Below are positions 16,895 to 26,184 of a stretch of DNA of 60,638 nt, piece by piece. The first letter of the stretch is position 1, and every line of letters begins with the position of its first letter. The translations under genes were made by a program, and so were the position numbers. The notes under the pieces were generated by a model. That model was not told where the DNA came from, searched no databases, and was given only the letters and a program-made list of their open reading frames with translations. Source of the DNA: Streptomyces phyllanthi (GTDB lineage: Bacteria > Actinomycetota > Actinomycetes > Streptomycetales > Streptomycetaceae). The stretch is from the NCBI RefSeq assembly GCF_009377205.1, contig NZ_VJZE01000010.1, positions 1 through 60,638 of the forward strand, written 5' to 3'.

Positions 16895-19732
16895 ATGGCA
16901 GTTCTGTTCGGCCTGCTGGGCACCGTCGAGGTGTGGCGGGGGCAGGAGCCCGTCGACGTGGGGCACGCGCGTCAGAGACTCGTGCTGGCGGCCCTGCTCA
17001 TGGACGCCGGCCGCGTGGTCCCCACGGACACGCTGGTCGACCGCCTGTGGGGAGAGAGCGCACCACAGCGTGCCCGGGAGACCCTCTACGGGTACGTCTC
17101 CCGGCTGCGGCAGGCGCTGGCCGGGGCCGGTGCCGCCGCGGACCTGGCGCGGGCGCGGGGCGGGTACCGGCTCGAGGTGGCACCGAACGCGGTGGACGTG
17201 CTGAGGTTCCGTGAGTGTGTCCACTTGGCCCGTTCGGCGGAGCGCGTCGAGGACGCGGTCCGGCTGCAGGAGGAAGCGCTGGCGCTGTGGCGCGGCGAAG
17301 CGTTCGCCGGTACGGACACCGCGTGGTTCAACGGCCAACGCGACATGCTCGAGGCCGAGCGGCTGGCGGTCAGGCTGGACCTGGTGGACCGCAGACTGTC
17401 GCTGGGCCAATACGACCAGGCGGCCGCCGAATGCACGGTCCTGGCCGAACACCAGCCGTTCGACGAGCGGGTCGCGGGCCAGTTGATGCTGGCGCTGTAC
17501 CGGTGCGGGCGGCCGGCCGGTGCGCTGGACCACTACGAACGCCTCAGACACCGCCTGGCCGACGAGTTGGGCACCGATCCCGGCCCGGCGATACGGGACC
17601 TGCACCGGCGGATACTCGACGCCGATCCCGCCCTGGGCGGGATACCGGACCGAGTGGTGGCGGCACACGGGGAAGGCGGCCCCTCGAGGCCGACTCCCCA
17701 GCAGCTGCCGCCCCGTCCGGCCGCCCCGGTCGGCCGGGGCCGTGAACTCGCCGCCCTCGACCGCCTGCTGAGCGGATCGGCCGAAGAGGACGGCGGGCTC
17801 ACGATCGGCGTCGTCACGGGGGTGGGCGGCATCGGCAAGACGTTGCTGGCGCTGTACTGGGCGCATCGGCACGCCGACGAGTTCCCGGAGGGGCAGCTCT
17901 TCGTCAATCTGCGCGGATTCGACGCGACCGCAGCTCCCCTCACGGCTTCGGCAGCGCTCCATGGCTTCCTCGACGCCCTCGGTGTTCCTCCCGAGGAGGT
18001 GCCGGCCGACCTGGACGCCCGCACAGGCCTCTACCGCTCCCTGATCGCCGGCCGGCGCATGCTCGTCCTGCTGGACAACGCCCGTGACGCCGACCAGGTC
18101 CGGCCTCTGCTGCCGGGCAGCAGCAGTTGCCTGGCCTTGGTCACGAGCCGCAGCGACCTCGTGTCCCTGCTGGCCAGTCACCGTTCACATCCGGTGGGTC
18201 TCGAGGTGCTCCCCGACGGTGCGGCCCGTGAGGTCCTCACCCGGACCCTGGGGCCGGACCGGCCGACGGCCGAGCCGGACGCGGTGGAGGCGCTGGTCCG
18301 GCGTTGCGCCGGGCTTCCCCTGGCTCTGGGGATCGTCGCCGCCAGGGCGGCCGCCCGGCCAGGTCTGCCGCTGTACGCCTTGGCGGCGGAGCTGGAGGAC
18401 GCCGCGGACAGGCTCGACGCGCTGAGTACCGGGGACCTCACCACCGACGTGCGCGCGGTCTTCGAAACATCCCTCCGCGCCCTGGACGACAGGACCGCAC
18501 AGATCTTCACCCTGCTGGGGCTGGCCCCGATGCCGGACATGAGCCTGCTGGCCGCAGCCGGCCTCGGCGGGGTCGGCCCGTCCCGCACACGGGGGCTGCT
18601 GCGCCGTCTGGAGGAGGTCCATCTCCTCCACCAGCACGCGCCCGGCCGATACCGGATGCACGACCTGGTGCGTCTGTACGCCGTCGAATGTGCGCAGCGG
18701 CAGCCCGCCGGCACGCGCTCGGCCGCGCTGCGCCGCCTGGTCGACTCCTACCTGCACACCGCTCATGCCGCCGATCGGCTGCTGCACCCCCACCGTGACC
18801 CGGTCGCGCTGGATCCGCCGGCCGCCGGCGCCATGGCCCTCCCGCCGGCCGTGGACGAGGCGATGTCGTGGTTCGACAAGGAGGGCCCGTGCCTGCTCGC
18901 GGTGCAGGCACGGGCCCTGGAGAACGGCCTGCACCGCCAGGCGTGGCAGCTGGCGTGGACGCTGGACGCCTTCCAGCGGCAGAGAGGGTACGTCCGGGAC
19001 GGAATCGCTGTCTGGACCACCGCCCTCACCGCCGCGGAGACAATGCAGGACCCCAAGGCCCGGGCCACCGCGCACTGGCTGCTCGGCCGCACCCGCACCG
19101 AACGGGGCGAGCACATCCTGGCCGTGGAGCACCTTCGGCAGGCTCTCGCGCTGTTCGAGCAGATCGGCGACCCGGCAGGCCAGGCTCATGCCCACCGGAC
19201 CCTGGCCAGGATCCGGATGCATCAGGACTCCCCCCGGCAGGCTCTCCGGCACGCGGAGGCCGCGCTGCGTCTCTACCGGACCCTGGACAATCCGGTCTGG
19301 CAGGCCAACGCCGTCAACGCAGTGGGCTGGTACAACGCTTTGCTGGGCAAGATGGAACTCGCCCACGACCACTGCACGGCGGCGCTCGCCCTGTTCCGCG
19401 CGGCGGACTACCTCATCGGCGAGGCGTCCGCCCTGGACAGCCTGGCCTACATCGCACGGCAGGCCGGCCGGTACGGCGAGGCTCAGGAGCACTACCGGCA
19501 GGCACTCCGTCTGTGCCGGGAGACCGACAACTCCGCGCAGGTCGCGGACACGCTGGTCAAGCTCGGGGCGGTGTACCGGGAACTGGGACAGGACGCCGAC
19601 GCCCGCCGCAGCTGGCAGGAAGCCGCCGCCCTGTACCGCGCCCAGCATCACACCACGAAGGCGCGGCAGACCGAACAGCTGTTGAGCGGCCCCTCACCGG
19701 CGCTGAAATCCGCGCCCGCACCTAGCGGATGA
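16895..19732 (+). CDS. AfsR/SARP-family regulator with NB-ARC and TPR domains (first copy)
   Basis: The 945-residue protein has an OmpR-like winged helix (1-95; VEVWRGQEPVDVG, DTLVDRLWGESAPQRARETL), a bacterial transcriptional activator domain (about 96-245), then an NB-ARC ATPase with P-loop GVGGIGKT at 309-316, Walker B-like MLVLLDNARDADQVRPLLPG and LALVTSRSDL. A C-terminal series of TPR repeats follows (AVEHLRQALALFEQIGDPAG and similar). This is the AfsR architecture: DNA binding controlled by nucleotide state and TPR ligands. ATG 16895 follows AGGGGG with 5 bp spacing. It is divergent from a secreted metalloprotease and shares CTTG repeats with it. A paralogue lies at 23069. Confidence 0.93.
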   Translation: MAVLFGLLGTVEVWRGQEPVDVGHARQRLVLAALLMDAGRVVPTDTLVDRLWGESAPQRARETLYGYVSRLRQALAGAGAAADLARARGGYRLEVAPNAVDVLRFRECVHLARSAERVEDAVRLQEEALALWRGEAFAGTDTAWFNGQRDMLEAERLAVRLDLVDRRLSLGQYDQAAAECTVLAEHQPFDERVAGQLMLALYRCGRPAGALDHYERLRHRLADELGTDPGPAIRDLHRRILDADPALGGIPDRVVAAHGEGGPSRPTPQQLPPRPAAPVGRGRELAALDRLLSGSAEEDGGLTIGVVTGVGGIGKTLLALYWAHRHADEFPEGQLFVNLRGFDATAAPLTASAALHGFLDALGVPPEEVPADLDARTGLYRSLIAGRRMLVLLDNARDADQVRPLLPGSSSCLALVTSRSDLVSLLASHRSHPVGLEVLPDGAAREVLTRTLGPDRPTAEPDAVEALVRRCAGLPLALGIVAARAAARPGLPLYALAAELEDAADRLDALSTGDLTTDVRAVFETSLRALDDRTAQIFTLLGLAPMPDMSLLAAAGLGGVGPSRTRGLLRRLEEVHLLHQHAPGRYRMHDLVRLYAVECAQRQPAGTRSAALRRLVDSYLHTAHAADRLLHPHRDPVALDPPAAGAMALPPAVDEAMSWFDKEGPCLLAVQARALENGLHRQAWQLAWTLDAFQRQRGYVRDGIAVWTTALTAAETMQDPKARATAHWLLGRTRTERGEHILAVEHLRQALALFEQIGDPAGQAHAHRTLARIRMHQDSPRQALRHAEAALRLYRTLDNPVWQANAVNAVGWYNALLGKMELAHDHCTAALALFRAADYLIGEASALDSLAYIARQAGRYGEAQEHYRQALRLCRETDNSAQVADTLVKLGAVYRELGQDADARRSWQEAAALYRAQHHTTKARQTEQLLSGPSPALKSAPAPSG

Positions 19733-20064
19733 GCGCCTACGGAGTCAGTTCTCGCTGGTTCAGCGACCGCAGTCGCATCCCCTGGCTGGGCGTCGTCCCC
19801 TCGATACGGCCGGCCTGGCAGGGGAACGACCTGGTCGCCGTCGAGCCCATGGCCCGGTTCAGCGGTCCCTACTGGGAACCCGAGCCGTCCCTACCGTTCG
19901 CCGAGTTCATGGGCAGGCTCCTCACCTCGCGCTTCGTCGCGCATGCCCCGCAGCGGCACACCGTGCGGCCCGTCAGGGCGCTGTGGGCGTCGCCCCGGTG
20001 CGTCCTGGCGGAGGCGAAGAAGCTGCGCGCGGCACCATGTCCGAAGGGCTCAATCCGTCCATGA
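19729..20064 (+). CDS. Hypothetical protein overlapping the AfsR-like gene
   Basis: The ATG overlaps the TGA of the preceding regulator (ATGA), which suggests translational coupling. The 111-residue product (MSAYGVSSRWFSDRSRIPWL, then GVVPSIRPAWQGNDLVAVEP) is not recognised. It has no signal peptide or membrane segment and few motifs. The first two thirds show good third-position G/C bias, which supports coding; the Arg/Ala-rich end does not. It could equally be the N-terminal fragment of a broken gene. Confidence 0.35.
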   Translation: MSAYGVSSRWFSDRSRIPWLGVVPSIRPAWQGNDLVAVEPMARFSGPYWEPEPSLPFAEFMGRLLTSRFVAHAPQRHTVRPVRALWASPRCVLAEAKKLRAAPCPKGSIRP

Positions 20065-20193
20065 GTACGAATTCGCAGCCCGAGCCGCCATTCTGGTTGA
20101 TCACATGCATGACCTTCCCACGCAGCCAAACCCCACGTCCCTGGGGGAGCCGGCCGCCACGATCTGATCTTTGTCGGACACGGCCTGGCACGG

Positions 20194-22455
20194 TCACGCG
20201 AGTGCCTCTCCAGCACGACCCTGGGCACCGCCCGCAGCATCATCCGAGCTGGTGCAGCGGGTGGGCCGCCGGGCTCGTCGTATGCCTGTCGCGCCGGCCA
20301 TGAGCGCCACCAGGATGGTGACCAGCGTGGTCAGGCTGACACACAGTGGGAGAAACTCCGGGACGAGGCCCTCGGAGGGCTTCAGTCGGCCGTGTAGAGA
20401 GCCGAGCCAGCCAGCGAGCAGTGCGGCAAAGGCACTGGCCAAGGCCAGTGGGAGAGTCAGGGCAAGGGACAGTGCCGCGACGGGGACACGCGCTGTGAAG
20501 GTCGAGGATCGGGGCCTTGCTGCGGCCCGCACCAGGCCGGCCGTCACCAGCAACATCAAAGCGATCAGTCCGAGCAGCCCCATCCATGCCCGGCGCTGCA
20601 CCGCCGGCCGGGCACTGTCGATCCACAGGTCACCAGGCCTCTCGACCATGGGCGCGGGCAAGAACGCGTAGGCCGCACGCCTGACCTCCTCTGGCTGGGC
20701 GGCTCCCGGAGGGCTGAGGATCAGGAAGCGCCTGGCGGTGATCCGCTGCACCTCCCGGTCGGCCATGACCTCGTCCGTCGGCCGCATGAACCAGCGAAGG
20801 GCATCCTGAGTGCCCATCGAAGCCGCGTTCCGCTTGAAGGCGGATCCAAGGTCGTCCGGCTTTCCAGGACAGCCTTCGGAGAGGGGGCCGAGGGCGGCCA
20901 GAGCAGAGCAGGTTCCGTGCAGGACGGAGCTGTCGCCGGTGGCGTCGTCCACGATCGGGAGGATCTCCACGTCATTGGGGAGCGCGGCCCGGAAGCGGTC
21001 CAGTTCCCAGGTGTCGGCGGCAACGGATGTGGAGACCATCAGTAGCCGGGACCCAACCATGTGTTGCGTGGCCCGGGCAGCTTCCAGGGCCTGGGCTCGC
21101 GGTGTCTGCCACACCTGGACGTGCGCCAGCAGTCCCACACCCAGTACGACAACGCCAGCGGTTACGGTAACGGGAACGCGCAGCGGGCGCGCAAGCAGCC
21201 GCCCGGCCGCATCAAGGCGGGCGGAGCTGAGGGCCTTGCCCTTACGGCTGAGCAGGCCCGCGAGCAGGGTGACGGCAGGTTGCAGGATCAGTGCGGCCGT
21301 GATCCAGGTGGCGGCGACTGCAGTGAAGAAGACGACCTCCCCGACCGGTCCGCTCAGGCTGACGGCGGTCGCGGCGATGGTTACGGTTGTGCCGGCGAAC
21401 CAGAGCAGGCGCGCTGCACGGCGTCTGGCGTCGTGGCCTGGCGGAAGGGCAGAGGCGCCGCCGGGCCGCAGACCCGGCGGCGAGTCGTGGCGGTCGTGGC
21501 CGCGAGTGGTCCGCGGGCCCACGGCGGACAGCAGGGCGACGACGGTAAGGGCGACCAGCGCCGTACCCAGAGCGAGTAGAACCAGCCACGGGCGCAGGGG
21601 GGCGAGGTCCTCGGCGTGCAGGATGGCATTGGCGATGGGCAGACGAGTGTCTGTGACAGTGCTCGCCGCAGCAGCAGCCGTGGCGGTCAGGACACCGCAC
21701 GCGACCGGGCCGAAGGCGGACTTTACTGATGCGCGGAGACCGGCTGTCGACGGTCGGTGGGACAGCGCAGCCATGATCAAGAACACGAGCGAGGCAGGAA
21801 GAACGGTCACCCCGATGAGCGCGCGCATCTCCCGGGTGATGCCGCGGGCGGTGGTATCGAATATTCCGTCAGGAGTGGGCGGCGTCACGGGAGTCGCGAA
21901 GCCGGTCACGGCGGAGCCCCGGACGCCGACGAGGGCGTCGGCGGACGGCGAGCGTGCGTACACCAGCCATTCGTCGGCGTCGGCGAGCCCCTGTGGTCCG
22001 ATCTCGCCGGCCAGTCGGCCGTAGCGCGTACGGACCGCCGGATCGGCCGCGAGCAGCGCCGGGGAGACGAACGCTTCGCCGGGGGCGGGCCAGCGGCTGA
22101 GGCCGGGCGGCGGCTCGGCCGTCGGCCGGGCCGGTTCCACGAACAGCACCTCGAAGTTCCGGTCACCGACCTCGTCGTAGCGACGGAACCAGCGTGCCTC
22201 CGCTTTCACGCCCGGGATGCGGTCATCGAGTATCACAGGCGTACGAGCCCTGGTACGGCTCTCGCGTTGCTCGGGGACCCTGTCGGCGGCAAGGAGGGCC
22301 CACAGCGTGAGCAGAATCATGGCCGCGGCGGCGGCCAGCCCGACCGGCCGCAGCAACGGGTGTCGGAATCGCGTTTCCCGGCGGGCGGGTCGGGACGGCA
22401 ATCGCTCTTCAGACGCCGCGAGGTGCTGTCTCGTCCATGTGTCGGAGGCGTCCAT
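20194..22455 (-). CDS. Large multi-spanning membrane protein, permease-like
   Basis: The 753-residue product has one N-terminal span (about 38-56, LLRPVGLAAAAAMILLTLWA), an outer domain of about 150 residues, a block of six or seven spans (about 215-460), a second outer domain (about 470-640) and three final spans (about 645-735). Two large extracytoplasmic domains between membrane blocks recall FtsX/MacB-type permeases and bacteriocin-associated membrane proteins, but no signature proves either and no ATPase gene is adjacent. ATG 22455 follows AGGAG. It lies 113 bp behind the gene for a small secreted protein in the same direction, so the two probably form an operon under the divergent SARP promoter region. 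Confidence 0.7.
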   Translation of the reverse strand: MDASDTWTRQHLAASEERLPSRPARRETRFRHPLLRPVGLAAAAAMILLTLWALLAADRVPEQRESRTRARTPVILDDRIPGVKAEARWFRRYDEVGDRNFEVLFVEPARPTAEPPPGLSRWPAPGEAFVSPALLAADPAVRTRYGRLAGEIGPQGLADADEWLVYARSPSADALVGVRGSAVTGFATPVTPPTPDGIFDTTARGITREMRALIGVTVLPASLVFLIMAALSHRPSTAGLRASVKSAFGPVACGVLTATAAAAASTVTDTRLPIANAILHAEDLAPLRPWLVLLALGTALVALTVVALLSAVGPRTTRGHDRHDSPPGLRPGGASALPPGHDARRRAARLLWFAGTTVTIAATAVSLSGPVGEVVFFTAVAATWITAALILQPAVTLLAGLLSRKGKALSSARLDAAGRLLARPLRVPVTVTAGVVVLGVGLLAHVQVWQTPRAQALEAARATQHMVGSRLLMVSTSVAADTWELDRFRAALPNDVEILPIVDDATGDSSVLHGTCSALAALGPLSEGCPGKPDDLGSAFKRNAASMGTQDALRWFMRPTDEVMADREVQRITARRFLILSPPGAAQPEEVRRAAYAFLPAPMVERPGDLWIDSARPAVQRRAWMGLLGLIALMLLVTAGLVRAAARPRSSTFTARVPVAALSLALTLPLALASAFAALLAGWLGSLHGRLKPSEGLVPEFLPLCVSLTTLVTILVALMAGATGIRRARRPTRCTSSDDAAGGAQGRAGEALA

Positions 22456-22568
22456 CGGTGCTCCTCAGCGTCTGTGGCCTTCTGTGTCCGTCGAGAGGCA
22501 TGTCGCCGCTCGGATGGCGTGACTGCCGGGCCGGGGTGGTGTCCCGGGCGGCCCGGCAGCCGGTGCTC

Positions 22569-22913
22569 TCAGCCCTCGGACATCCAGCGCGAGCAACCCT
22601 GGGTGGCCTCACACACGTTGAAGTCCACGATCCAGGTCGGCGAGTTGTAACCGCTGCATGGTGAGGCGCTGCCGTTGCCGTCGTAGACGCTGCCGTTGGT
22701 GCCGGGCGGGTTGGGGTATTCGCGGTAGTAGGAGGTGACCCTGTGGTTGTCCGCCTCCTTGTCGCACACCCCGATGTACGACTCGTCCACTGCGGTAACG
22801 CCGGCGTAGTCGCTGCCGTGATAGCGCCACCCGGTGATGGCGTACGCGCTGGAGGCCGAGGCCGTCAGTCCCAGAGCCAACGCTCCGGCGACCAGCAGAT
22901 GCTTCCGTTGCAT
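22569..22913 (-). CDS. Small secreted cysteine-containing protein
   Basis: The 114-residue precursor has a signal peptide (MQRKHLLVAGALALGLTASA SSAYA). The mature part, about 89 residues, begins ITGWRYHGSDYAGVTAVDES and holds four cysteines (GVCDKE, SPCSGY, NVCEAT, GCSRW), enough for two disulfides. It is Tyr/Gly/Ser-rich, without catalytic motifs. ATG 22913 is preceded by AGGAG with about 8 bp spacing. It could be a secreted peptide effector, a bacteriocin-like toxin or an inhibitor; nothing in the sequence decides. It leads the operon with the large membrane protein and is divergent from the second AfsR-like regulator, the same arrangement as the metalloprotease and the first regulator. Confidence 0.75.
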   Translation of the reverse strand: MQRKHLLVAGALALGLTASASSAYAITGWRYHGSDYAGVTAVDESYIGVCDKEADNHRVTSYYREYPNPPGTNGSVYDGNGSASPCSGYNSPTWIVDFNVCEATQGCSRWMSEG

Positions 22914-23000
22914 CAGTCACTCTCCTCTCGTCCGACCGGAAGTGACCGGGGTGTCCGGTCACCTGGCGCATCAATGCTGAGCCGCGGTACTGGTCGTGAA

Positions 23001-23017
23001 CCTTGCAAAAACCTTGG
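23001..23017. promoter_or_regulatory. Paired CTTG direct repeats, candidate SARP operator
   Basis: CTTG occurs at 23002 and 23013, exactly 11 bp apart (CCTTGC and CCTTGG). The word AACCTTGC at the first copy is also present in the operator-like block upstream of the other AfsR-like gene. The pair lies in the 155-bp gap between the small secreted protein gene and the second regulator. Confidence 0.5.
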
Positions 23018-23068
23018 CAGGCAGCCGTGTTCCTGGTGTGCTGCTGGCAGCGTCGGCGAGGGGGACGG

Positions 23069-26029
23069 ATGGGATGTGCGGCGGAGGTTCGACTGCTGGG
23101 GCCGATGGAAATCCGGGTCTCCGACCGTCCGGTGAACCTGGGGCCGGCAAAGCAACAGACCGTCCTGGCCGCACTGCTGGTCGATGTCGGCCGACCAGTC
23201 ACAGCGGACACGCTGATCGACCGGGTGTGGGGCGAGAACCCCCCTTCGGAAGCTCGCAAGTCCTTATACGCCCTGATCACGCGTGTCCGACGGATCCTCG
23301 CCGCGACCGCGGCAGCCACAGCGCTCGGAGACCCCAGCGCGGGCGTCGCACAAGGCCCCGACGGTGGGACCGCGAAGCAGACCATTCTGCGCCACACCAG
23401 CGGATACCTGCTTGACATGGATCCCAACCAGGTCGACCTGCACCGTTACCGGCTCTTGGCCGAACAGGCCCGCGATTCCTGCCGCCCGGTCGCCGAGCGA
23501 GCCGTGCTGCTGCGCGAGGCACTCGGACTGTGGCGCGGTGAACCGCTGGCCGGACTCTCCGGACTGTGGGCGGCACGCACCCGCGACAGCTGGACGTACC
23601 AGCACATCGAGACCGCGGCGGCTTGGGCCCATGCCGAACTACTCGTCGGCAACACTGCGGCGGTGATCGCCAGGGTGCCGGATCTGATGGCCCAGCACCC
23701 TCTGGCCGAACCGCTGGTGGCAGCGCTGATGCAGGCCCTTTACGCCGCAGGGCGCGGCCCGGAGGCTCTCGGCTGCTACGCGGCCTTGCGCGAGCGGCTG
23801 TCCGTGGAACTCGGCACCGACCCCGGCCCCGAGGCACAGCAGGTGTACCGGGCGATCCTGTCCGGTGAGCCCGTCGGTCCGCATCAGCCGGTCGGCAGCG
23901 CCGACGAGCCTCGGCGCCACAAACGCCCCGCCGTGTCGGGGGCGGCCGTTGAGCGACACGGGCCGGACCGGGCGGTGCCGGCGCAGTTGCCGGCACCGCT
24001 GGCGAGTTTCACGGGCCGGGCTGAGCAACTGAGGCAGCTCGACGCACTGCTGGACACCGCGAACGATCAGCACACCGCGGCAGTGGTGATCACTGCCATT
24101 GCGGGAACCGCAGGCGTGGGCAAGACGGCCCTGGCGGTGTACTGGGCGTCGCGGGTGGCCGACCGGTTCCCAGGCGGGCAGTTGTATGTGAATCTGCGCG
24201 GGTTCCATCCGACTGGATCGGTGATGACGTCCGCGGAGGCGATCCTTGGGTTCCTGGACGCCTTCGGGGTGCCGGCCGACCGCATCCCTCCCGGCCTGGA
24301 TGCGCAGGTCGGCCTGTACCGGAGCCTCGTCGCCGGCAAACGGGTTCTCGTGCTGCTGGACAACGCTCGCGACGCCGATCAGGTCCGACCTCTGCTGCCC
24401 GGCTCATCGGGGTGCCTGGCCCTGGTCACCAGCCGCAACCAGCTCACCGGCCTTGTCGCGGCCGACGGCGCCTGCCCGCTCGTCGTCGACCTGCTGACCA
24501 AGGACGAGGCCCGTCGGCTGCTGGTCCACAGGCTCGGCCACGCCCGGGTGACGGCCGCCACTCATGCGGTGGAAGAGATCATCACGCGCTGCGCCCGGCT
24601 GCCTCTGGCGCTGTCGATCGTGGCCGCGCGCGCCGCGACGAACCCGCGCTTTGCCCTCTCCGTGTTCGCCCGCGAACTGGGTGACACCGGCTCAGGGCTG
24701 GGCCCGTTCACCAGCGACGATCCCGCAACGGATATACGGGGTGTGTTCTCCTGGTCGTACCGGCTGCTCAGCCCGGCGGCTGCCCGGCTCTTCCGGCTGC
24801 TGGGCCTGCACCCCGGCCCGATCGTCACCGAACCGGCGGCCGCCGGGCTGGCAGGGCTCCGGGCAGACCAGGTCCGCCCGTTACTGGCCGAACTGACTCA
24901 GGCGCACCTGATCGACCAGTACGTGCCTGGTCGCTGCACACTCCATGATCTGCTCCGCGAATACGCGACGGAACTCACCCACACCCATGATCCGGAGAAC
25001 GAGAGACGGACAGCGCTTCGCCGACTCCTCGACCACTACCTGCACAGCGCCGCCACGGCATCCGAGGCCCTCAGCTGGTACCGGGACCCGGTCCGTCTGA
25101 CCGGCCCTGAGGTCGGCGTCACCCCCGAAGTGCTCACGGACCACGGGCGGGCGCTGGCCTGGTTTGCTGCGGAGCTGCCGAATCTGACGGCAGCGGTCCG
25201 CCGGGCTGCCGAGACTGGGTTCGAGGCTCATGCCTGGCAACTGGCCTGGACTTTGGTGAGCTTCTTCGACCTCGCGGGGCGCTGGCACGAGTGGGCCGAC
25301 ACACACGAGGTAGCACTCGCCGCCGCCCGGCAGGCCGGCGATGTGACCGGTGAGGCGCGTACCCGCCGCAATCTTGCCCGCGTCTACTGCCGGCAGGGCC
25401 GCCACCAGGACGCGCACACCCAACTGCGCCAGTCGCTGAACCTCTGCCGCGACCTCGGTGATCCGGTCGGTCAGGCCCAGGCTCTCCGTTTCATCAGTAC
25501 GGTGCTCGGCCGCCAGGGTCGGCACCGTGAGGCGCTGTCCCATGCGCGGGAGGCCCTGAGCCTGTTGCGGGCCGCACATCACCTCATCGGGCAGGGCCGG
25601 GCCCTGAACCAGATCGGCTGGCAGCTCTCCCTGCTCGGCGACCACCAGCAGGCGATTCACCACTGCCGGCAGGCCCTGCGGATACTCCAGGAGTTCGATG
25701 ACCGTGACGGTGAAGGAGCCGCCTGGGACACTCTGGGCCATGCCCACCAGCATCTTGGCGATCACCAGGAGGCGATCGCCTGTTTCAGGCAGGCACTGCG
25801 CCTGCGGCGGGAGCGGTGTGACAGCAACGAGGTAGCCGAGACGCTGGTTCACCTCGGCGACGTCCACTTGGCCGCGGGGGACTTCCGTGTGGCCCGTCTC
25901 TTCTGGCAGGAGGCGCTGGAGATCCTCGACCAGCTCGGCCACGGCGACACTCTCCACATCCGCGGGCGACTGCGCACGGCCCAGGCTTCAGAAGCCACGC
26001 CGCCAAGCCCGGCACTGGACGGACACTGA
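23069..26029 (+). CDS. AfsR/SARP-family regulator with NB-ARC and TPR domains (second copy)
   Basis: The 986-residue product repeats the architecture of the regulator at 16895: winged helix (VRLLGPMEIRVSDRPVNLGP, DTLIDRVWGENPPSEARKSL), activator domain, a Pro-rich joint, NB-ARC with P-loop GTAGVGKTAL near residue 350 and VLVLLDNARDADQVRPLLPG, then TPR repeats rich in the pattern H..A..HCRQALR. Identity is highest in the ATPase core. The chosen start, ATG 23069, has GAGGGGGA just upstream; an earlier in-frame start at 23003 lies inside the operator-like repeats. It is divergent from the small secreted protein gene. The 3' end nearly touches a degraded tpg-like fragment on the other strand. Confidence 0.92.
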   Translation: MGCAAEVRLLGPMEIRVSDRPVNLGPAKQQTVLAALLVDVGRPVTADTLIDRVWGENPPSEARKSLYALITRVRRILAATAAATALGDPSAGVAQGPDGGTAKQTILRHTSGYLLDMDPNQVDLHRYRLLAEQARDSCRPVAERAVLLREALGLWRGEPLAGLSGLWAARTRDSWTYQHIETAAAWAHAELLVGNTAAVIARVPDLMAQHPLAEPLVAALMQALYAAGRGPEALGCYAALRERLSVELGTDPGPEAQQVYRAILSGEPVGPHQPVGSADEPRRHKRPAVSGAAVERHGPDRAVPAQLPAPLASFTGRAEQLRQLDALLDTANDQHTAAVVITAIAGTAGVGKTALAVYWASRVADRFPGGQLYVNLRGFHPTGSVMTSAEAILGFLDAFGVPADRIPPGLDAQVGLYRSLVAGKRVLVLLDNARDADQVRPLLPGSSGCLALVTSRNQLTGLVAADGACPLVVDLLTKDEARRLLVHRLGHARVTAATHAVEEIITRCARLPLALSIVAARAATNPRFALSVFARELGDTGSGLGPFTSDDPATDIRGVFSWSYRLLSPAAARLFRLLGLHPGPIVTEPAAAGLAGLRADQVRPLLAELTQAHLIDQYVPGRCTLHDLLREYATELTHTHDPENERRTALRRLLDHYLHSAATASEALSWYRDPVRLTGPEVGVTPEVLTDHGRALAWFAAELPNLTAAVRRAAETGFEAHAWQLAWTLVSFFDLAGRWHEWADTHEVALAAARQAGDVTGEARTRRNLARVYCRQGRHQDAHTQLRQSLNLCRDLGDPVGQAQALRFISTVLGRQGRHREALSHAREALSLLRAAHHLIGQGRALNQIGWQLSLLGDHQQAIHHCRQALRILQEFDDRDGEGAAWDTLGHAHQHLGDHQEAIACFRQALRLRRERCDSNEVAETLVHLGDVHLAAGDFRVARLFWQEALEILDQLGHGDTLHIRGRLRTAQASEATPPSPALDGH

Positions 26030-26175
26030 TTACGGGGAGATGTCGATCTGCTCCACGTCGGGATCTGCGGCTGCCACTGCTTCTTGACCTCACGCTCTAT
26101 GCGCTCGCGCAGGTCCCGGCGTTCACCCGCCGCATCCCGCAGAGCGCCCAGGATCGGGTGCCCGTCCGGGACCCG
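26030..26175 (-). pseudogene. tpg: Possible terminal protein (Tpg) fragment
   Basis: The minus strand reads VPDGHPILGALRDAAGERRD and LRERIEREVKKQWQPQI, then a frame change to DPDVEQIDISP and a stop at 26030. The LRERIEREVKKQWQP block resembles, as recalled, the helix after the HTH in Streptomyces telomere terminal proteins, and the short acidic ending resembles their C-terminus, as if the middle were deleted. It lies directly downstream of a tap fragment on the same strand, matching the known tap-tpg gene order. The similarity is short, so the call is tentative. Confidence 0.35.
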
Positions 26176-26184
26176 CACTCCACC

